From an uncultured Eubacteriales bacterium (lineage in GTDB: Bacteria; Bacillota; Clostridia; Oscillospirales; Oscillospiraceae): a stretch of 30,384 bases of DNA. Below are positions 8,890-17,930 of the stretch, one piece after another (the stretch's first letter is position 1; every line of letters begins with the position of its first letter). Where the stretch lies: NCBI GenBank assembly GCA_900555735.1, contig USMI01000010.1:1-30384 (forward strand), in the 5' to 3' direction. The position numbers were made by a program, and so were the translations under genes. The notes beneath the pieces are model-generated. The model saw only the letters and a program-made list of their open reading frames with translations, had not been told where the DNA came from and searched no databases.

Positions 8890-10506
8890 GTGAATACCAT
8901 CGTATTCCACCCTGAAAAGGACAAAAACGCCATCGCCGAAGCCGCCGCCATATTGCGGCGGGGCGGCCTGCTGGGCATCCCCACCGAGACGGTGTACGGT
9001 CTCGGTGCCAACGCGCTGGACGAAGAAGCCGTGCTGCATATTTTCGAGGCAAAGGGCCGTCCGCAGGACAACCCGCTGATCCTCCATGTCCCCGGCGCGG
9101 ACTGGCTGGAACGGTACTGCCGCGATATCCCTCCGGAAGCCTACGCGCTGGCGGATCGGTTCTGGCCGGGGCCTCTCACCATGATCCTGCCCCGGCGGGA
9201 CAATGTGCCGCTGCGCACCACTGGTGGTCTGGACACGGTGGGCATCCGCTGTCCCGACCACCCCATGACACTGGCCATCATCCGTGAATCCGGCATCCCC
9301 GTGGCCGCACCCAGCGGCAACACCTCCGGACGGCCCAGCCCCACCACCGCCCAGCACATGCTGGAGGATATGGACGGCAAGATCGACGGCATCGTGGACG
9401 GTGGCCCCTGCGCCGTGGGGGTAGAGAGCACCATCATCGACCTGACGGTGACGCCGCCCCGTCTCCTCCGTCCCGGCGGACTGCCGCTGGAAGCGCTGGA
9501 GGAGGTGCTGGGCGAGGTGGCCGTGGACAAGGCGGTGCGGCAGAAGCTGGCGGACGGTGAAAAGGCCAAGGCCCCCGGCATGAAATACCGCCACTATGCC
9601 CCCAAGGCTCCCGTCACCGTCATTACCGGGACCCCCGGCGCTTCCGCCGCGTACATCACCGCCCATCTGACGGCGGACAGCGGCGTCATCTGCTTTGACG
9701 AATACGCCCCCTTATTTGAAGGACATATCATCCACCGTCTCGGCCCTGCCGCCGATAAGCTGGCGCAGGCCCGGCATGTGTTCGACGCGCTGCGCACCTT
9801 CGACGACACCGACGTGCCGGAGATCTTCGCCCAGTGCCCCGACGAGAGCGGGCTGGGTCTGGCCGTCAGCAACCGGCTGAAAAAGGCGGCGGGCTTCCAT
9901 GTGATCGAAGCGCCCCGCCCGCTGGTGGTGGGCATCACCGGCCCCACCGGCGCGGGCAAGACCAGCGCTCTGCGGGCGCTGGAGCAGCTGGGCGGCTGCG
10001 TACTGGACTGCGACGCCATCTATCATGAGATGCTGCGCACCGATGGCGGTCTGCGCCGCGCCATCGCCGACGCCTTCGGTGATGTATTCACCCCTGACGG
10101 CCAACTGGATCGTCAGAAGCTGGGGAATCTGGTGTTCGGCGACACGGCGCAGCTTCAGCGGCTCAACGCCATCATCTATGACCAACTGCCCCGTGAGCTG
10201 GAACGGCGGATGGCCCTCTCCCCCGCCCCTATCATGGGCATCGACGCCATCAACCTGGTAGAGTCGGGACTCTCGAAGCTCTGTGACCGGACGCTGGCGG
10301 TCATTGCCCCGACGGAGGATCGCGTCCGCCGCATCATGGCCCGTGACGGCATCACCGAGGAATACGCCCGTCTGCGGGTGGCCGCCCAGAAGGACGACGA
10401 TTTCTACCGCGCCCATTGTACCGACGTGCTGGTGAACACCTCCGCCACACCGGAGGACTTTCAGACCGCGGCACTGGAATTTTTTCGGGAAATTGCCCGC
10501 AAATAG
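8890..10506 (+). CDS. Sua5-type TC-AMP synthase fused to CoaE
   Basis: 538 residues holding two complete enzymes. Residues 1-205 are a YrdC/Sua5 domain (IPTETVYGLGA 30-40, KGRPQDNP 55-62, PSGNTSG 141-147) that makes threonylcarbamoyl-AMP for tRNA t6A modification. The Sua5 linker APGMKYRHYAP (228-238) and Sua5 C-terminal domain follow to about 335. Residues 344-538 are a dephospho-CoA kinase with P-loop GPTGAGKT (351-358), LDCDAIYHE (372-380) and the lid region RIMARDGITEE with AAQ (498-500), the last step of CoA synthesis. The frame is unbroken. The start is GTG with AAGGAA upstream, 25 bases after the LUD gene stop. The kinase motif normally read as PLLFESG appears as INLVESG. Confidence 0.93.
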   Translation: MNTIVFHPEKDKNAIAEAAAILRRGGLLGIPTETVYGLGANALDEEAVLHIFEAKGRPQDNPLILHVPGADWLERYCRDIPPEAYALADRFWPGPLTMILPRRDNVPLRTTGGLDTVGIRCPDHPMTLAIIRESGIPVAAPSGNTSGRPSPTTAQHMLEDMDGKIDGIVDGGPCAVGVESTIIDLTVTPPRLLRPGGLPLEALEEVLGEVAVDKAVRQKLADGEKAKAPGMKYRHYAPKAPVTVITGTPGASAAYITAHLTADSGVICFDEYAPLFEGHIIHRLGPAADKLAQARHVFDALRTFDDTDVPEIFAQCPDESGLGLAVSNRLKKAAGFHVIEAPRPLVVGITGPTGAGKTSALRALEQLGGCVLDCDAIYHEMLRTDGGLRRAIADAFGDVFTPDGQLDRQKLGNLVFGDTAQLQRLNAIIYDQLPRELERRMALSPAPIMGIDAINLVESGLSKLCDRTLAVIAPTEDRVRRIMARDGITEEYARLRVAAQKDDDFYRAHCTDVLVNTSATPEDFQTAALEFFREIARK

Positions 10507-10638
10507 CGCTTTTCAGTCCAAACGCAACCGCCGGTTGACAGACTTCCAAGCCCGCTTTCTGGCGTGCAACCGCGCGATCCGGTATGCTATCCTCATCAAA
10601 TGCGCTGCGGCGCACATCACATCAGGAGGAAGAGCACT

Positions 10639-11637
10639 ATGATCTTAGCGGATAAAATTATCAGCCTGCGGAAGAAGGCCGGTTGGTCGCAGGAGGAACT
10701 GGCATCACAGCTGAACGTCAGCCGCCAGTCGGTCTCCAAGTGGGAGGGCGCACAGTCCGTCCCCGATATGGATAAGGTGGTGCAGATGAGCCGCCTGTTC
10801 GGCGTCTCCACCGATTTTCTGCTGAAGGATGAGCTGGAGCTGGAGGAGCCTGTCCAGAGCGTCCCCGTCGACGAGCCGCCGCTGCGGCGGGTCACCATGG
10901 AGGAGGCCTCCGCCTATCTGGCACTGCGGCGGGAAGCCGCGCCGAAGATCGCGCTGGCCACCTTTCTGTGCATCATCTCCCCTGTGGCGCTGCTGATGCT
11001 GGCCGCCATGAGCGAGGTCTCCCGCTTCGGCATCTCCGAAAACGCCGCGGCCGGTATCGGCCTGTGCGCGCTGCTGGTGCTGGTGGCTATCGGTGTGGCG
11101 CTGTTCCTCACCTGTGCCGCCAAGGTGCGGGACTTCGCCTTTCTGGAGGAAACACCCTTCGAGACGGAGTACGGCGTAAGCGGCATGGTAAAGGAGCGCA
11201 AGCAGGGCTTTGCCGCCGTCTATACCCGGCTGAACATCATCGGCACGGTGCTGTGCATCCTGTCGGCGGTGCCGCTGTTTGTCACCATGTGCATGGAGAC
11301 CGCCGACATCGTCTATGTGGCAGCGGTGTGCCTGCTGCTGGTGATTGCCGGTATCGGCTGTGTGGCCTTCACCTATGGCGGCACCATCAACGCCTCCATG
11401 GAGCGGCTGCTGGAGGAGGGCGACTACACCCGCCAGAATAAGTCCCGCCGCAGCATCAAGGGCGCGGTCAGCACCATCTACTGGCTGCTGGTGACGGCCC
11501 TCTTCATGTGGTACACCTTCGGCCCCTCCGGCAACGGTCAGGCCAAGTACAGCTGGTTCATCTGGGCCATCGCCGGTGTGGTGTATGCCGCGGTGATACT
11601 GGTGGTGAATCTGATCCAGCACGGAAAAAAATCATAA
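10639..11637 (+). CDS. XRE-family regulator with membrane domain
   Basis: 332 residues. The N-terminal 62 residues are a Cro/C1-type helix-turn-helix (WSQEELASQLNVSRQSVSKW, 16-35, ending GVSTDFLL). After a linker the protein has about six hydrophobic segments, near 103-123, 137-159, 198-216, 224-246, 277-295 and 305-325, so it is a membrane-tethered DNA-binding protein. Such proteins are common in Firmicutes and often sense envelope state; the signal here is unknown. The ATG at 10639 follows CAGGAGGAAGAG; an in-frame start 75 bases upstream is not supported. It lies 21 bases before the LuxR-type regulator, so the two are probably one transcript. Confidence 0.88.
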   Translation: MILADKIISLRKKAGWSQEELASQLNVSRQSVSKWEGAQSVPDMDKVVQMSRLFGVSTDFLLKDELELEEPVQSVPVDEPPLRRVTMEEASAYLALRREAAPKIALATFLCIISPVALLMLAAMSEVSRFGISENAAAGIGLCALLVLVAIGVALFLTCAAKVRDFAFLEETPFETEYGVSGMVKERKQGFAAVYTRLNIIGTVLCILSAVPLFVTMCMETADIVYVAAVCLLLVIAGIGCVAFTYGGTINASMERLLEEGDYTRQNKSRRSIKGAVSTIYWLLVTALFMWYTFGPSGNGQAKYSWFIWAIAGVVYAAVILVVNLIQHGKKS

Positions 11638-11658
11638 AAGCTTCATCGAGGTAACGCC

Positions 11659-14133
11659 ATGGCAAGACGCAAGTGGGATCTGAATACCATCTACATCTCG
11701 GAACGGCTGCAGGAATGTCTGCGGCCCATTTCCCGCTGCGCCCTGACCACCGTGGTGGCACCTATGGGATACGGAAAGACCACGGCGGTGAACTGGTATC
11801 TTGGCGAGCGAGCCAAAACAGAGCCGCTGCGGGTCATCCGCATCAGCGTCTATTCGGACAATCTGGCGATCTTCTGGAAAAGCGTGCAGGACGCCTTTTC
11901 CTATGCCGGGCTTCCCTTCCTGCTGGATTACGCCTGCCCATCCGACACCGCCGGAGCCAGTCTGCTGGCGGACGATCTGTGCCATGCCTTGGCCGGGCCG
12001 GAGGGCTGCTATATCTTCATCGACGATTTCCACCTGCTGACGGACGGTCAGGTAGTGAGCTTTGTCTGCACACTGGCCAACCGCCTGTCGGAAAACGTAC
12101 ATCTGATCATCGCCAGCCGCGACCGCTTTCTCCCCAGCGAGGAGGCCCTCCGGCTGGGGAAAAAGGTCTATCAGATCGGCACGGAGCACCTGCGGCTGAA
12201 CCACACGGAGCTTTCCATCTATGCCCATCGCTGCGGCATCCCGCTAGATGACCAGCAGATCGAGGCGCTGCTCTATTCCAGCGAGGGCTGGTTCTCCGCG
12301 GTCTATCTGAATCTGCGCACATTGACCGAGCATGGCGCGCTGCCGGATCGCACCTCGGACATCTACACCATGTTCTCCGCCGCCATGATCGACCCCCTGC
12401 CGCCCAGACAACGGGAGTTTCTGGCGGTGATGGGCCTTGCCGACGAGTTTACGGCGGAGATGGCGCAGTTTATCACACAAAACAAGTCCACCGCTGGACT
12501 GCTTACCGCCATGACCGAGCAGAACGCCTTTGCCAAACGGCTGCCGGACGGCGTGACCTACCGCTTTCATCACATGATGAAGGACTGTGCCGAGCAGGCG
12601 TTTTCCCGCCTGAAGCCGGAAAAGCAGCGGCTCTACCGTGACCGCTACGGCGAATGGTACGAAACGCACCGGCAATACCTGCACGCCATGTCCGCCTATC
12701 GGAAGAGCGGCAATTTTGACGCGGTGCTGCGGGTCGTGGAGCGCGACGCCGGCATCCTGCTGGCCGCACTGGCGCCTGCCGACGTGCTGGCGTTTCTGGA
12801 GGAATGTCCCGTTCCGGTGCTGAAGGCTCATCCGCTGGCGCTGCTGGTGCTGATGCGCCGCATGTTCACATGGCGGCAGATCCCCAAGATGATGGAGCTG
12901 AAGGCCCTGCTGCTGGCCTCTATCGAGGAGCATCCCGACATGCCCCGGACGGAGCGGGGCGACCTGCTGGGCGAATGTGACCTGATCCTCAGCTTTCTGT
13001 GCTATAACGACATCAGCGCCATGAGCCGCCTGCACCGCAGCGCCAGCGCCCAGATGTCCCGTCCCGCCATCAGCATCCGCAACGATGGTGGCTGGACCTT
13101 CGGGTCACCGTCGGTGCTGATGATGTTCCACCGTGAGCCGGGGCAGTTGGACAAGGAGCTTGCGGAGATGGACGAGTGCATGCCCCACTACTATAAGATC
13201 ACCAACGGCCACGGGCAAGGCGCGGAACACATCATGCGGGCGGAGGCCGCCTTTTTGCAGGGCCGCTTCGCCGACGCGCAGATCGCGCTGGAAAGCGCCT
13301 ACGCCTGCATCGAGGGCAATGGCCAGATGAACATGGCCTTGTGCTGCGATTTTCTGGCATGGCGTCTGTCACTGTTTACGGACGCCCTCCCCCGCCACAC
13401 CTTTGCCCAGCGCCGCGCGGTGCTGCTGCGGCAGCACAACGCGGACTGGCTGAATATTCTGGACAGCACCAGCGCCTATCATTATGCGCTGCTGGGCCAG
13501 CCGGAGAAGATCCCGCCGGTGTTCCGGGAGCATCAGCTTTCCTTCATCAACTTCCTTGCGCCGGGCAAGCCCATGATGGAGCTCATCGAAAATCAGGTCT
13601 ATCTGGCGCAGGGCGCTTATGCGCAGGTCATCGGCCGCAGTCAGGGTCTGCTGGCCCTGTGCGCCGGGATGCACTATGCGTTGGTGGCGCTGCACATCCG
13701 GATCCAGACCGCCGCCGCCTATGAGCTGCTGGGCAAGCATGCCGAGGCCGCCGCATTGCTGGAGCAGGCGCTGAACGACGCCGCACCGGACGGCTTTGCG
13801 ATCCCCTTTGCGGAAAACTTCCGTTATTTGAAGCCGCTGCTGGCCGCATGCCCGAAAACAGCCTTCACCACGCAGATCGCATTGCTGGGTGAGGAGGCTG
13901 AGCGCCGCCGCAGACAGTCCTCCTTCCCTGCCGCGCTGGCCGCTTTGACCGGGCGGGAGCAGACGATCGCCGCGCTGATCGCCGACCGTCTCAGTAACCG
14001 TGAGATCGCCGAGGAGCTGTTCCTTTCCGAGGGCAGCGTGAAGCAGTATGTCAACCAGATCTACGCCAAGCTGGAGATCGAGGGCGATGTCCGCACCAAG
14101 CGGAAGCGTCTGACAGAGCTGGCAAAGTCCTAA
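11659..14133 (+). CDS. MalT-like LuxR-family ATPase regulator
   Basis: 824 residues with the architecture of large STAND-type activators such as MalT. An N-terminal ATPase carries Walker A APMGYGKTT (34-42) and Walker B YIFIDDFHLL (118-127). A long helical, TPR-like middle follows (about 330-750), and a C-terminal LuxR helix-turn-helix lies at about 763-824 (LTGREQTIAALIADRLSNRE, then EGSVKQYVNQIY). In this family ligand and ATP drive oligomerisation and promoter activation. The ligand is unknown. A terminator-like hairpin separates it from the DUF2442 and lipoprotein genes immediately downstream, which are plausible targets by position only. The ribosome site is weak (CGAGGTAA). Confidence 0.9.
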   Translation: MARRKWDLNTIYISERLQECLRPISRCALTTVVAPMGYGKTTAVNWYLGERAKTEPLRVIRISVYSDNLAIFWKSVQDAFSYAGLPFLLDYACPSDTAGASLLADDLCHALAGPEGCYIFIDDFHLLTDGQVVSFVCTLANRLSENVHLIIASRDRFLPSEEALRLGKKVYQIGTEHLRLNHTELSIYAHRCGIPLDDQQIEALLYSSEGWFSAVYLNLRTLTEHGALPDRTSDIYTMFSAAMIDPLPPRQREFLAVMGLADEFTAEMAQFITQNKSTAGLLTAMTEQNAFAKRLPDGVTYRFHHMMKDCAEQAFSRLKPEKQRLYRDRYGEWYETHRQYLHAMSAYRKSGNFDAVLRVVERDAGILLAALAPADVLAFLEECPVPVLKAHPLALLVLMRRMFTWRQIPKMMELKALLLASIEEHPDMPRTERGDLLGECDLILSFLCYNDISAMSRLHRSASAQMSRPAISIRNDGGWTFGSPSVLMMFHREPGQLDKELAEMDECMPHYYKITNGHGQGAEHIMRAEAAFLQGRFADAQIALESAYACIEGNGQMNMALCCDFLAWRLSLFTDALPRHTFAQRRAVLLRQHNADWLNILDSTSAYHYALLGQPEKIPPVFREHQLSFINFLAPGKPMMELIENQVYLAQGAYAQVIGRSQGLLALCAGMHYALVALHIRIQTAAAYELLGKHAEAAALLEQALNDAAPDGFAIPFAENFRYLKPLLAACPKTAFTTQIALLGEEAERRRRQSSFPAALAALTGREQTIAALIADRLSNREIAEELFLSEGSVKQYVNQIYAKLEIEGDVRTKRKRLTELAKS

Positions 14134-14153
14134 CCAGAGGTTAATAGAAAAAG

Positions 14154-14195
14154 AAAAGGATCCACTGTATACTGTTGGTATAGTGGATCTTTTTA
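14154..14195 (+). terminator. Terminator after the LuxR-type regulator
   Basis: GATCCACT..ATAC (from 14159) pairs with GTATAGTGGATC (14178-14189) with a two-base bulge, followed by TTTTTAT. It ends the regulator transcript 20 bases after the stop, although some read-through into the downstream cluster is possible. Confidence 0.7.
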
Positions 14196-14220
14196 TGCCC
14201 TGAGAAAGGAGGAACCGCAC

Positions 14221-14460
14221 TTGAACCGGAAATATATATCAGCCGTGTCCCCCTTGGAGAACTATATCCTGCAGGTTGATTTTGTGTCCGGCAGCCGATT
14301 GCTATTGGATATGAAGCCCTATCTGGATAAGCTTCGCTTCCGCCCCCTGAGCGACCCACAGCTGTGGAGCAGCGCCGTCACCAACGGCATTTTCATCCGC
14401 TTCGGCAATGTAGAGCTGAGCCATGACGAGCTGTTCGCCATGGCGGAGCAGGCGTACTGA
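14221..14460 (+). CDS. DUF2442-type small protein
   Basis: 79 residues resembling the DUF2442 family: an opening beta stretch, a Val-Asp-Phe..Gly segment (LQVDFVSGSRLLLDMKPYL), then F-RPLSD and a final GI-IRFGNVELSHDELF. The biochemical role of this family is not established; members are often near toxin-antitoxin or small regulatory genes. It has a TTG start chosen because AAAGGAGG sits at ideal distance and the first in-frame ATG would remove the conserved N-terminal strand. It lies right after a terminator and 30 bases before the first lipoprotein, so it may be the first gene of that operon; I did not find a clear promoter between. Confidence 0.75.
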   Translation: MNRKYISAVSPLENYILQVDFVSGSRLLLDMKPYLDKLRFRPLSDPQLWSSAVTNGIFIRFGNVELSHDELFAMAEQAY

Positions 14461-14490
14461 TTCATAACAACAAAAAGGAGAGAGCAAACA

Positions 14491-15231
14491 ATGAAAAACT
14501 GGAAAAAATATCTGATCCTGATGCTGGCACTGGTGATGTGCCTGACGCTGGCCGCCTGCGGCGGCGCCGGTGACAACGGCGACGGAGAGCCCACCAGCGC
14601 CCCGGAATCCTTCGAGGGCATGGTGAAGGACGACCAGCAGCTGGTGGACTACGGCATGTATAAGGGTCTATGGTCCGGCGACGACGGCAGCCAGCTGGTG
14701 GTGGCCCTGAACGATGACGGCGACGAGATGCGCTTCGCCCTGTATGACGTCAATGAGGAGCTGACTGCCAGCGGTTACATTCAGATGGTGCAGGAATACA
14801 GCGCCGACTATTTCTATAATGAGCACGACGGCGTGGCCCACCACAGCTGGATGGACGATGACGGTACCCTCAATGTGGATTCCTTCGGCAGCTTCGTCTA
14901 CGTCAGCGCCGTGGAAGGCGGCGAGGGCGGAGACGGTGCCACCGGAGATTATGCTTCTTTGGCGGGTGCGTGGTTCATGGATGCCGATGCCGCCGCCGAC
15001 AGCATCATCGAGATCGATGAGTACGGCAACTGGTCCCTGTCCGAGCGCCCCGGCGGCGACGGCGATCCCACCGAGGTAGACTGCGGTACGCTGGAGGTCA
15101 ACCCCGCCGGCGAGGGTCAGTATTTTGCCGTTTCCACCATGTTTGACGACGTGGTCTATGACATGACCGTCATCGGCGATGACGTGATGTACTGGGGCGG
15201 CGAGAACGACTACTATCAGAAGATGGCGTAA
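14491..15231 (+). CDS. Lipoprotein 1 of a three-member set
   Basis: 246 residues with a lipoprotein signal peptide (basic start, hydrophobic core, lipobox LAAC with Cys23), so it is attached to the outer face of the membrane. The mature part is very acidic. Residues from W61 (WSGDDGSQL) resemble the N-terminal domain of lipoprotein 3, while the last 90 residues (157-246, starting LAGAWFMDAD, ending ENDYYQKMA) align without length change to the last 90 of lipoprotein 2. I do not recognise a named family. A ribosome site AAAAAGGAG is present, and the next lipoprotein starts 19 bases after the stop. Confidence 0.82.
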   Translation: MKNWKKYLILMLALVMCLTLAACGGAGDNGDGEPTSAPESFEGMVKDDQQLVDYGMYKGLWSGDDGSQLVVALNDDGDEMRFALYDVNEELTASGYIQMVQEYSADYFYNEHDGVAHHSWMDDDGTLNVDSFGSFVYVSAVEGGEGGDGATGDYASLAGAWFMDADAAADSIIEIDEYGNWSLSERPGGDGDPTEVDCGTLEVNPAGEGQYFAVSTMFDDVVYDMTVIGDDVMYWGGENDYYQKMA

Positions 15232-15250
15232 CGGATAAGGAGAGGACGAT

Positions 15251-15994
15251 ATGATGAAAAAGCTTTTTGCCCTTATGCTGGCTCTGGTGCTGTGCCTGAG
15301 CCTGATGGCCTGCGGCGGTGACCAGAAGGAGGATCCCAACGACGTAGTAGGCGACGACTGGCGCGTGAGCGGCATCGTCCGTGACTACGGCAGCATCACC
15401 CGCAACGGTGAGGACACCGACGTGCTGGTGTGCATCAACAACGACAGCGCCGACTTCTATCTGGACGATGATACCCAGACCCTGTACGACTATGTGGACT
15501 ATCCCATCACCCTTCAGGGCGATCCGTGGGAGGAGTTCCAGAGCATCGACTTTGCCGACCGGGACGGCGACGGCAACGGCGATGTGGCCATGCTGTTCGA
15601 GCTGGATGGCCAGCAGGTACTGATGGTATGGTTCTGGGACGCGGACACCGAAAGCTATGTGTTCCAGCCGGAGGAATCGCAGGTAGAGGACTTCGGCGGT
15701 GAGAGCGCGTCTCACTTGGGCTTCGAGGGTACATGGTATCTGGACGGTGATGAAACAGAGGATAGCGTTATCATCATCGGCGTTGTCGGCGACTGGGTGC
15801 TGTATGACCAGCAGGGCGACACCCGTACCGCCATCGACAGCGGTCTGCTCCGCGTGGTGGATGAGGCGCAGGGACACTTCGCCGCCGACTCCGAGCAGTT
15901 TGCCGATGTCTCCTATCTCATTGCGACAGCCGGTGAAAACGGTATGTACTGGGGTGTTACCGGCGACTACGATTACTACGAGCGACTGGACTAA
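15251..15994 (+). CDS. Lipoprotein 2 of a three-member set
   Basis: 247 residues with a signal peptide and lipobox LMAC (Cys21). The middle contains DRDGDGNGD (103-111), an EF-hand-like acidic loop in a context (ID.ADRDGDGNGDVAML) that resembles FG-GAP/VCBS-type calcium-binding repeats, so Ca binding is plausible. The last 90 residues (158-247) match the end of lipoprotein 1 (GTWYLDGD, DSVIII, GDWVLY, MYWGVTGDYDYY). Start at the first of two adjacent ATGs, after AAGGAGAGG; the second is also possible. The gene sits 22 bases before lipoprotein 3. Function unknown; surface location is well supported. Confidence 0.82.
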   Translation: MMKKLFALMLALVLCLSLMACGGDQKEDPNDVVGDDWRVSGIVRDYGSITRNGEDTDVLVCINNDSADFYLDDDTQTLYDYVDYPITLQGDPWEEFQSIDFADRDGDGNGDVAMLFELDGQQVLMVWFWDADTESYVFQPEESQVEDFGGESASHLGFEGTWYLDGDETEDSVIIIGVVGDWVLYDQQGDTRTAIDSGLLRVVDEAQGHFAADSEQFADVSYLIATAGENGMYWGVTGDYDYYERLD

Positions 15995-16016
15995 ACGTTG
16001 CGGAAAGGGGCGAGCC

Positions 16017-16967
16017 ATGAAGAAGAATTGCCTGACCCTTTTGCTGGCCCTGCTGCTGGCCCTGAGCCTGACGGCCTGCGGCGGCAATGACAGCTACGAC
16101 AATTCCAATGACCCGGTCAACGCATGGGAGGTGCTGGCCGACGAGGATCTCACCGACGATGTCACCGCCTGGCAGGGCGACGACGGCAGCCAACTGCTGC
16201 TGGACATTTCCACCAGCAGCTACACCTTCCGCACCTGGTATGGCCGTGTCGGAACGGGCAGCCTGTTCCGGGATGAACACGGCCTGGGCCTCAAGTACAG
16301 TGAGATCGACTCCGACCGGTACTATTATCTGGTGAAGGAGGGCGGCGGCTTCACCGTGCGCCAGGAGGGCGCCGGTGAGGGCAGCAGCTACGGCGAGATC
16401 AACGACCTGCACTTTGAACCCGCTCAGGGCGAGATTGCCCCCTATGACATCAGCTTTCTGGACGGCGTGTGGCAGAATGCTCTGGGCGAGACCTTCGCCT
16501 TCGACACTGCCCGGATGCGGGTCATTGAATGCTTTACTGACCGCACCATGAGCAGCGGCCCGCTGTACGAGAGCACCGATGGCCGCGGCCCCTATGTGAC
16601 CGGCCCCGAAATTCTCTACCCCTGCCTCAGTGCCGACGGCAATGCCTTTGTGCTGTTTTCCGACGGGAACGCGCCCCGTGAGGAGGACGCCGACAGCACC
16701 GGTGTGTTCTACCGCAATGGCGATATGGCGGCGTATGCCGATTCGGAAAACGCCTGCTTCGAGGAATCGGATGGACGCATCTGGTACTATGACGGTGTGA
16801 ACTACTTTGCCCTGCCGGCAGGCTATACGCTGGCTGAGGACGGGCAGGCCTATGACGAGGTCGGAAATCCCTTCGCCCCCGAATGGCCTGCGCCGGAGGA
16901 TCGTTTTGACGCTGCCGCCGCATGGGGCGATGGCTGGGATGTGGACAATATGGGCAGCAACGGATAA
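16017..16967 (+). CDS. Lipoprotein 3 of a three-member set
   Basis: 316 residues with a signal peptide and lipobox LTAC (Cys21). Its N-terminal mature domain opens with WQGDDGSQLLLDI (52-64), sharing GDDGSQL with lipoprotein 1. The C-terminal half is different, acidic and aromatic-rich, and not recognised. The ATG at 16017 follows GGAAAGGGGCGA and gives a textbook signal peptide; a longer in-frame reading that starts inside lipoprotein 2 would bury the signal peptide and is rejected. The next gene starts 12 bases after the stop. Confidence 0.82.
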   Translation: MKKNCLTLLLALLLALSLTACGGNDSYDNSNDPVNAWEVLADEDLTDDVTAWQGDDGSQLLLDISTSSYTFRTWYGRVGTGSLFRDEHGLGLKYSEIDSDRYYYLVKEGGGFTVRQEGAGEGSSYGEINDLHFEPAQGEIAPYDISFLDGVWQNALGETFAFDTARMRVIECFTDRTMSSGPLYESTDGRGPYVTGPEILYPCLSADGNAFVLFSDGNAPREEDADSTGVFYRNGDMAAYADSENACFEESDGRIWYYDGVNYFALPAGYTLAEDGQAYDEVGNPFAPEWPAPEDRFDAAAAWGDGWDVDNMGSNG

Positions 16968-16979
16968 GGAGTGTATGAA

Positions 16980-17927
16980 GTGAACGAAAACAGAAAACCC
17001 CATGCAAACGGCACGGAGAAAATGACCGACGCGGAGCTGTCAAAAAAGCTGGGAAGCTATCAGCGAAGGGAGAGCATCGGCATATTACTGGGCGTTATTC
17101 TGGTCATCGCCGGGTGCATCTCGGCCTTTGTGCAGCATAGCGCTGTCGTGCTTGCCATTCTGTTTTTCGCCGGTGTGGCGCTGATCCTGCTGGTGGCGCT
17201 TCCCGCCCAGAAGAAGAAAAAGGCCCTGATGCAGCAGCAGCTGGGCGTCTTCTTCCGCACGGAGCTGACCCGCGCCTTCGGCCCGGAGTCGGAGCCCCCG
17301 ATGCTTCCCATCGACGATGCATACCTGAAAGGGATCGGCGTGTCAGTCGTTCCCTTTGCCGAGTGCAGCGTGACGGAGTTCCACGAGGGACAGCATAAGG
17401 GACTGCGGTTCTCCGCCGCCAATGTAGAGCTGTGCCGCACCGTAGAAGAAAAGTCCGGTCCCGACAACGACAACTGGATGACCCGGACCGAGACGCTGTT
17501 CCGCGGTATCGTAGTTCGCTGCAAGGGCATCTGTGACCCGGCGCTGGATATCACCCTGAACGACCGGTTTCAGGAGCGGAAGAAGGACGATATCACAGAC
17601 CCCGTCGCCTTCCGGAAGCACTTTGCCGCCCGCACAGCGGACAGTCAGGAGGTGGACGGTCTGGTCACACCGCAGCTGCGTGAGCTGGTAAAAAAGCTGG
17701 AGACCACTTCCAGCACTGCCAAGCTATGCGGCCTTATCCTCCGTGACGGCGATCTGACGTTGGCCCTGAACACCCGGTATGTGTTTGCCGGTGTTCCGGA
17801 GGAGCTGGATCTGCGGGACATCGACGGCATCCGCAAGTGGTTCACCGCTTCGCTGAACGGCATGGCCAATCTGCTGAATCTGCTGATGGATAGCCCCACC
17901 CTGAACGGCGCGGAAAATAAGGAGTAA
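16980..17927 (+). CDS. DUF3137-like membrane protein 1
   Basis: 315 residues. Two membrane segments near the N-terminus (about 33-50 and 55-74) are followed by a basic stop (QKKKK) and a large cytosolic domain. Features such as a F-x-x-G-I-V-V strand, then a mid-domain segment and a terminal region with ALNTRYVF, resemble DUF3137 proteins, whose function is unknown. I prefer the GTG at 16980 because AAGGAG is 8 bases upstream; a GTG at 16971 would overlap that site. It shares the N-terminal motif KMTD..L-S-K with the next gene, so the two look like diverged paralogs. Three bases separate them. Confidence 0.75.
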   Translation: MNENRKPHANGTEKMTDAELSKKLGSYQRRESIGILLGVILVIAGCISAFVQHSAVVLAILFFAGVALILLVALPAQKKKKALMQQQLGVFFRTELTRAFGPESEPPMLPIDDAYLKGIGVSVVPFAECSVTEFHEGQHKGLRFSAANVELCRTVEEKSGPDNDNWMTRTETLFRGIVVRCKGICDPALDITLNDRFQERKKDDITDPVAFRKHFAARTADSQEVDGLVTPQLRELVKKLETTSSTAKLCGLILRDGDLTLALNTRYVFAGVPEELDLRDIDGIRKWFTASLNGMANLLNLLMDSPTLNGAENKE

Positions 17928-17930
17928 CAA

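Noticed and set aside
10507..10638. TTGACA at 10535 as a promoter for the XRE gene
   Set aside because: No acceptable -10 box is found at 16-18 bases; TATGCT-like sequences downstream are too far away to pair with it.
11673..12251. A 192-codon + strand frame inside the MalT-like gene
   Set aside because: It overlaps the ATPase domain out of frame and has no motif or ribosome site.
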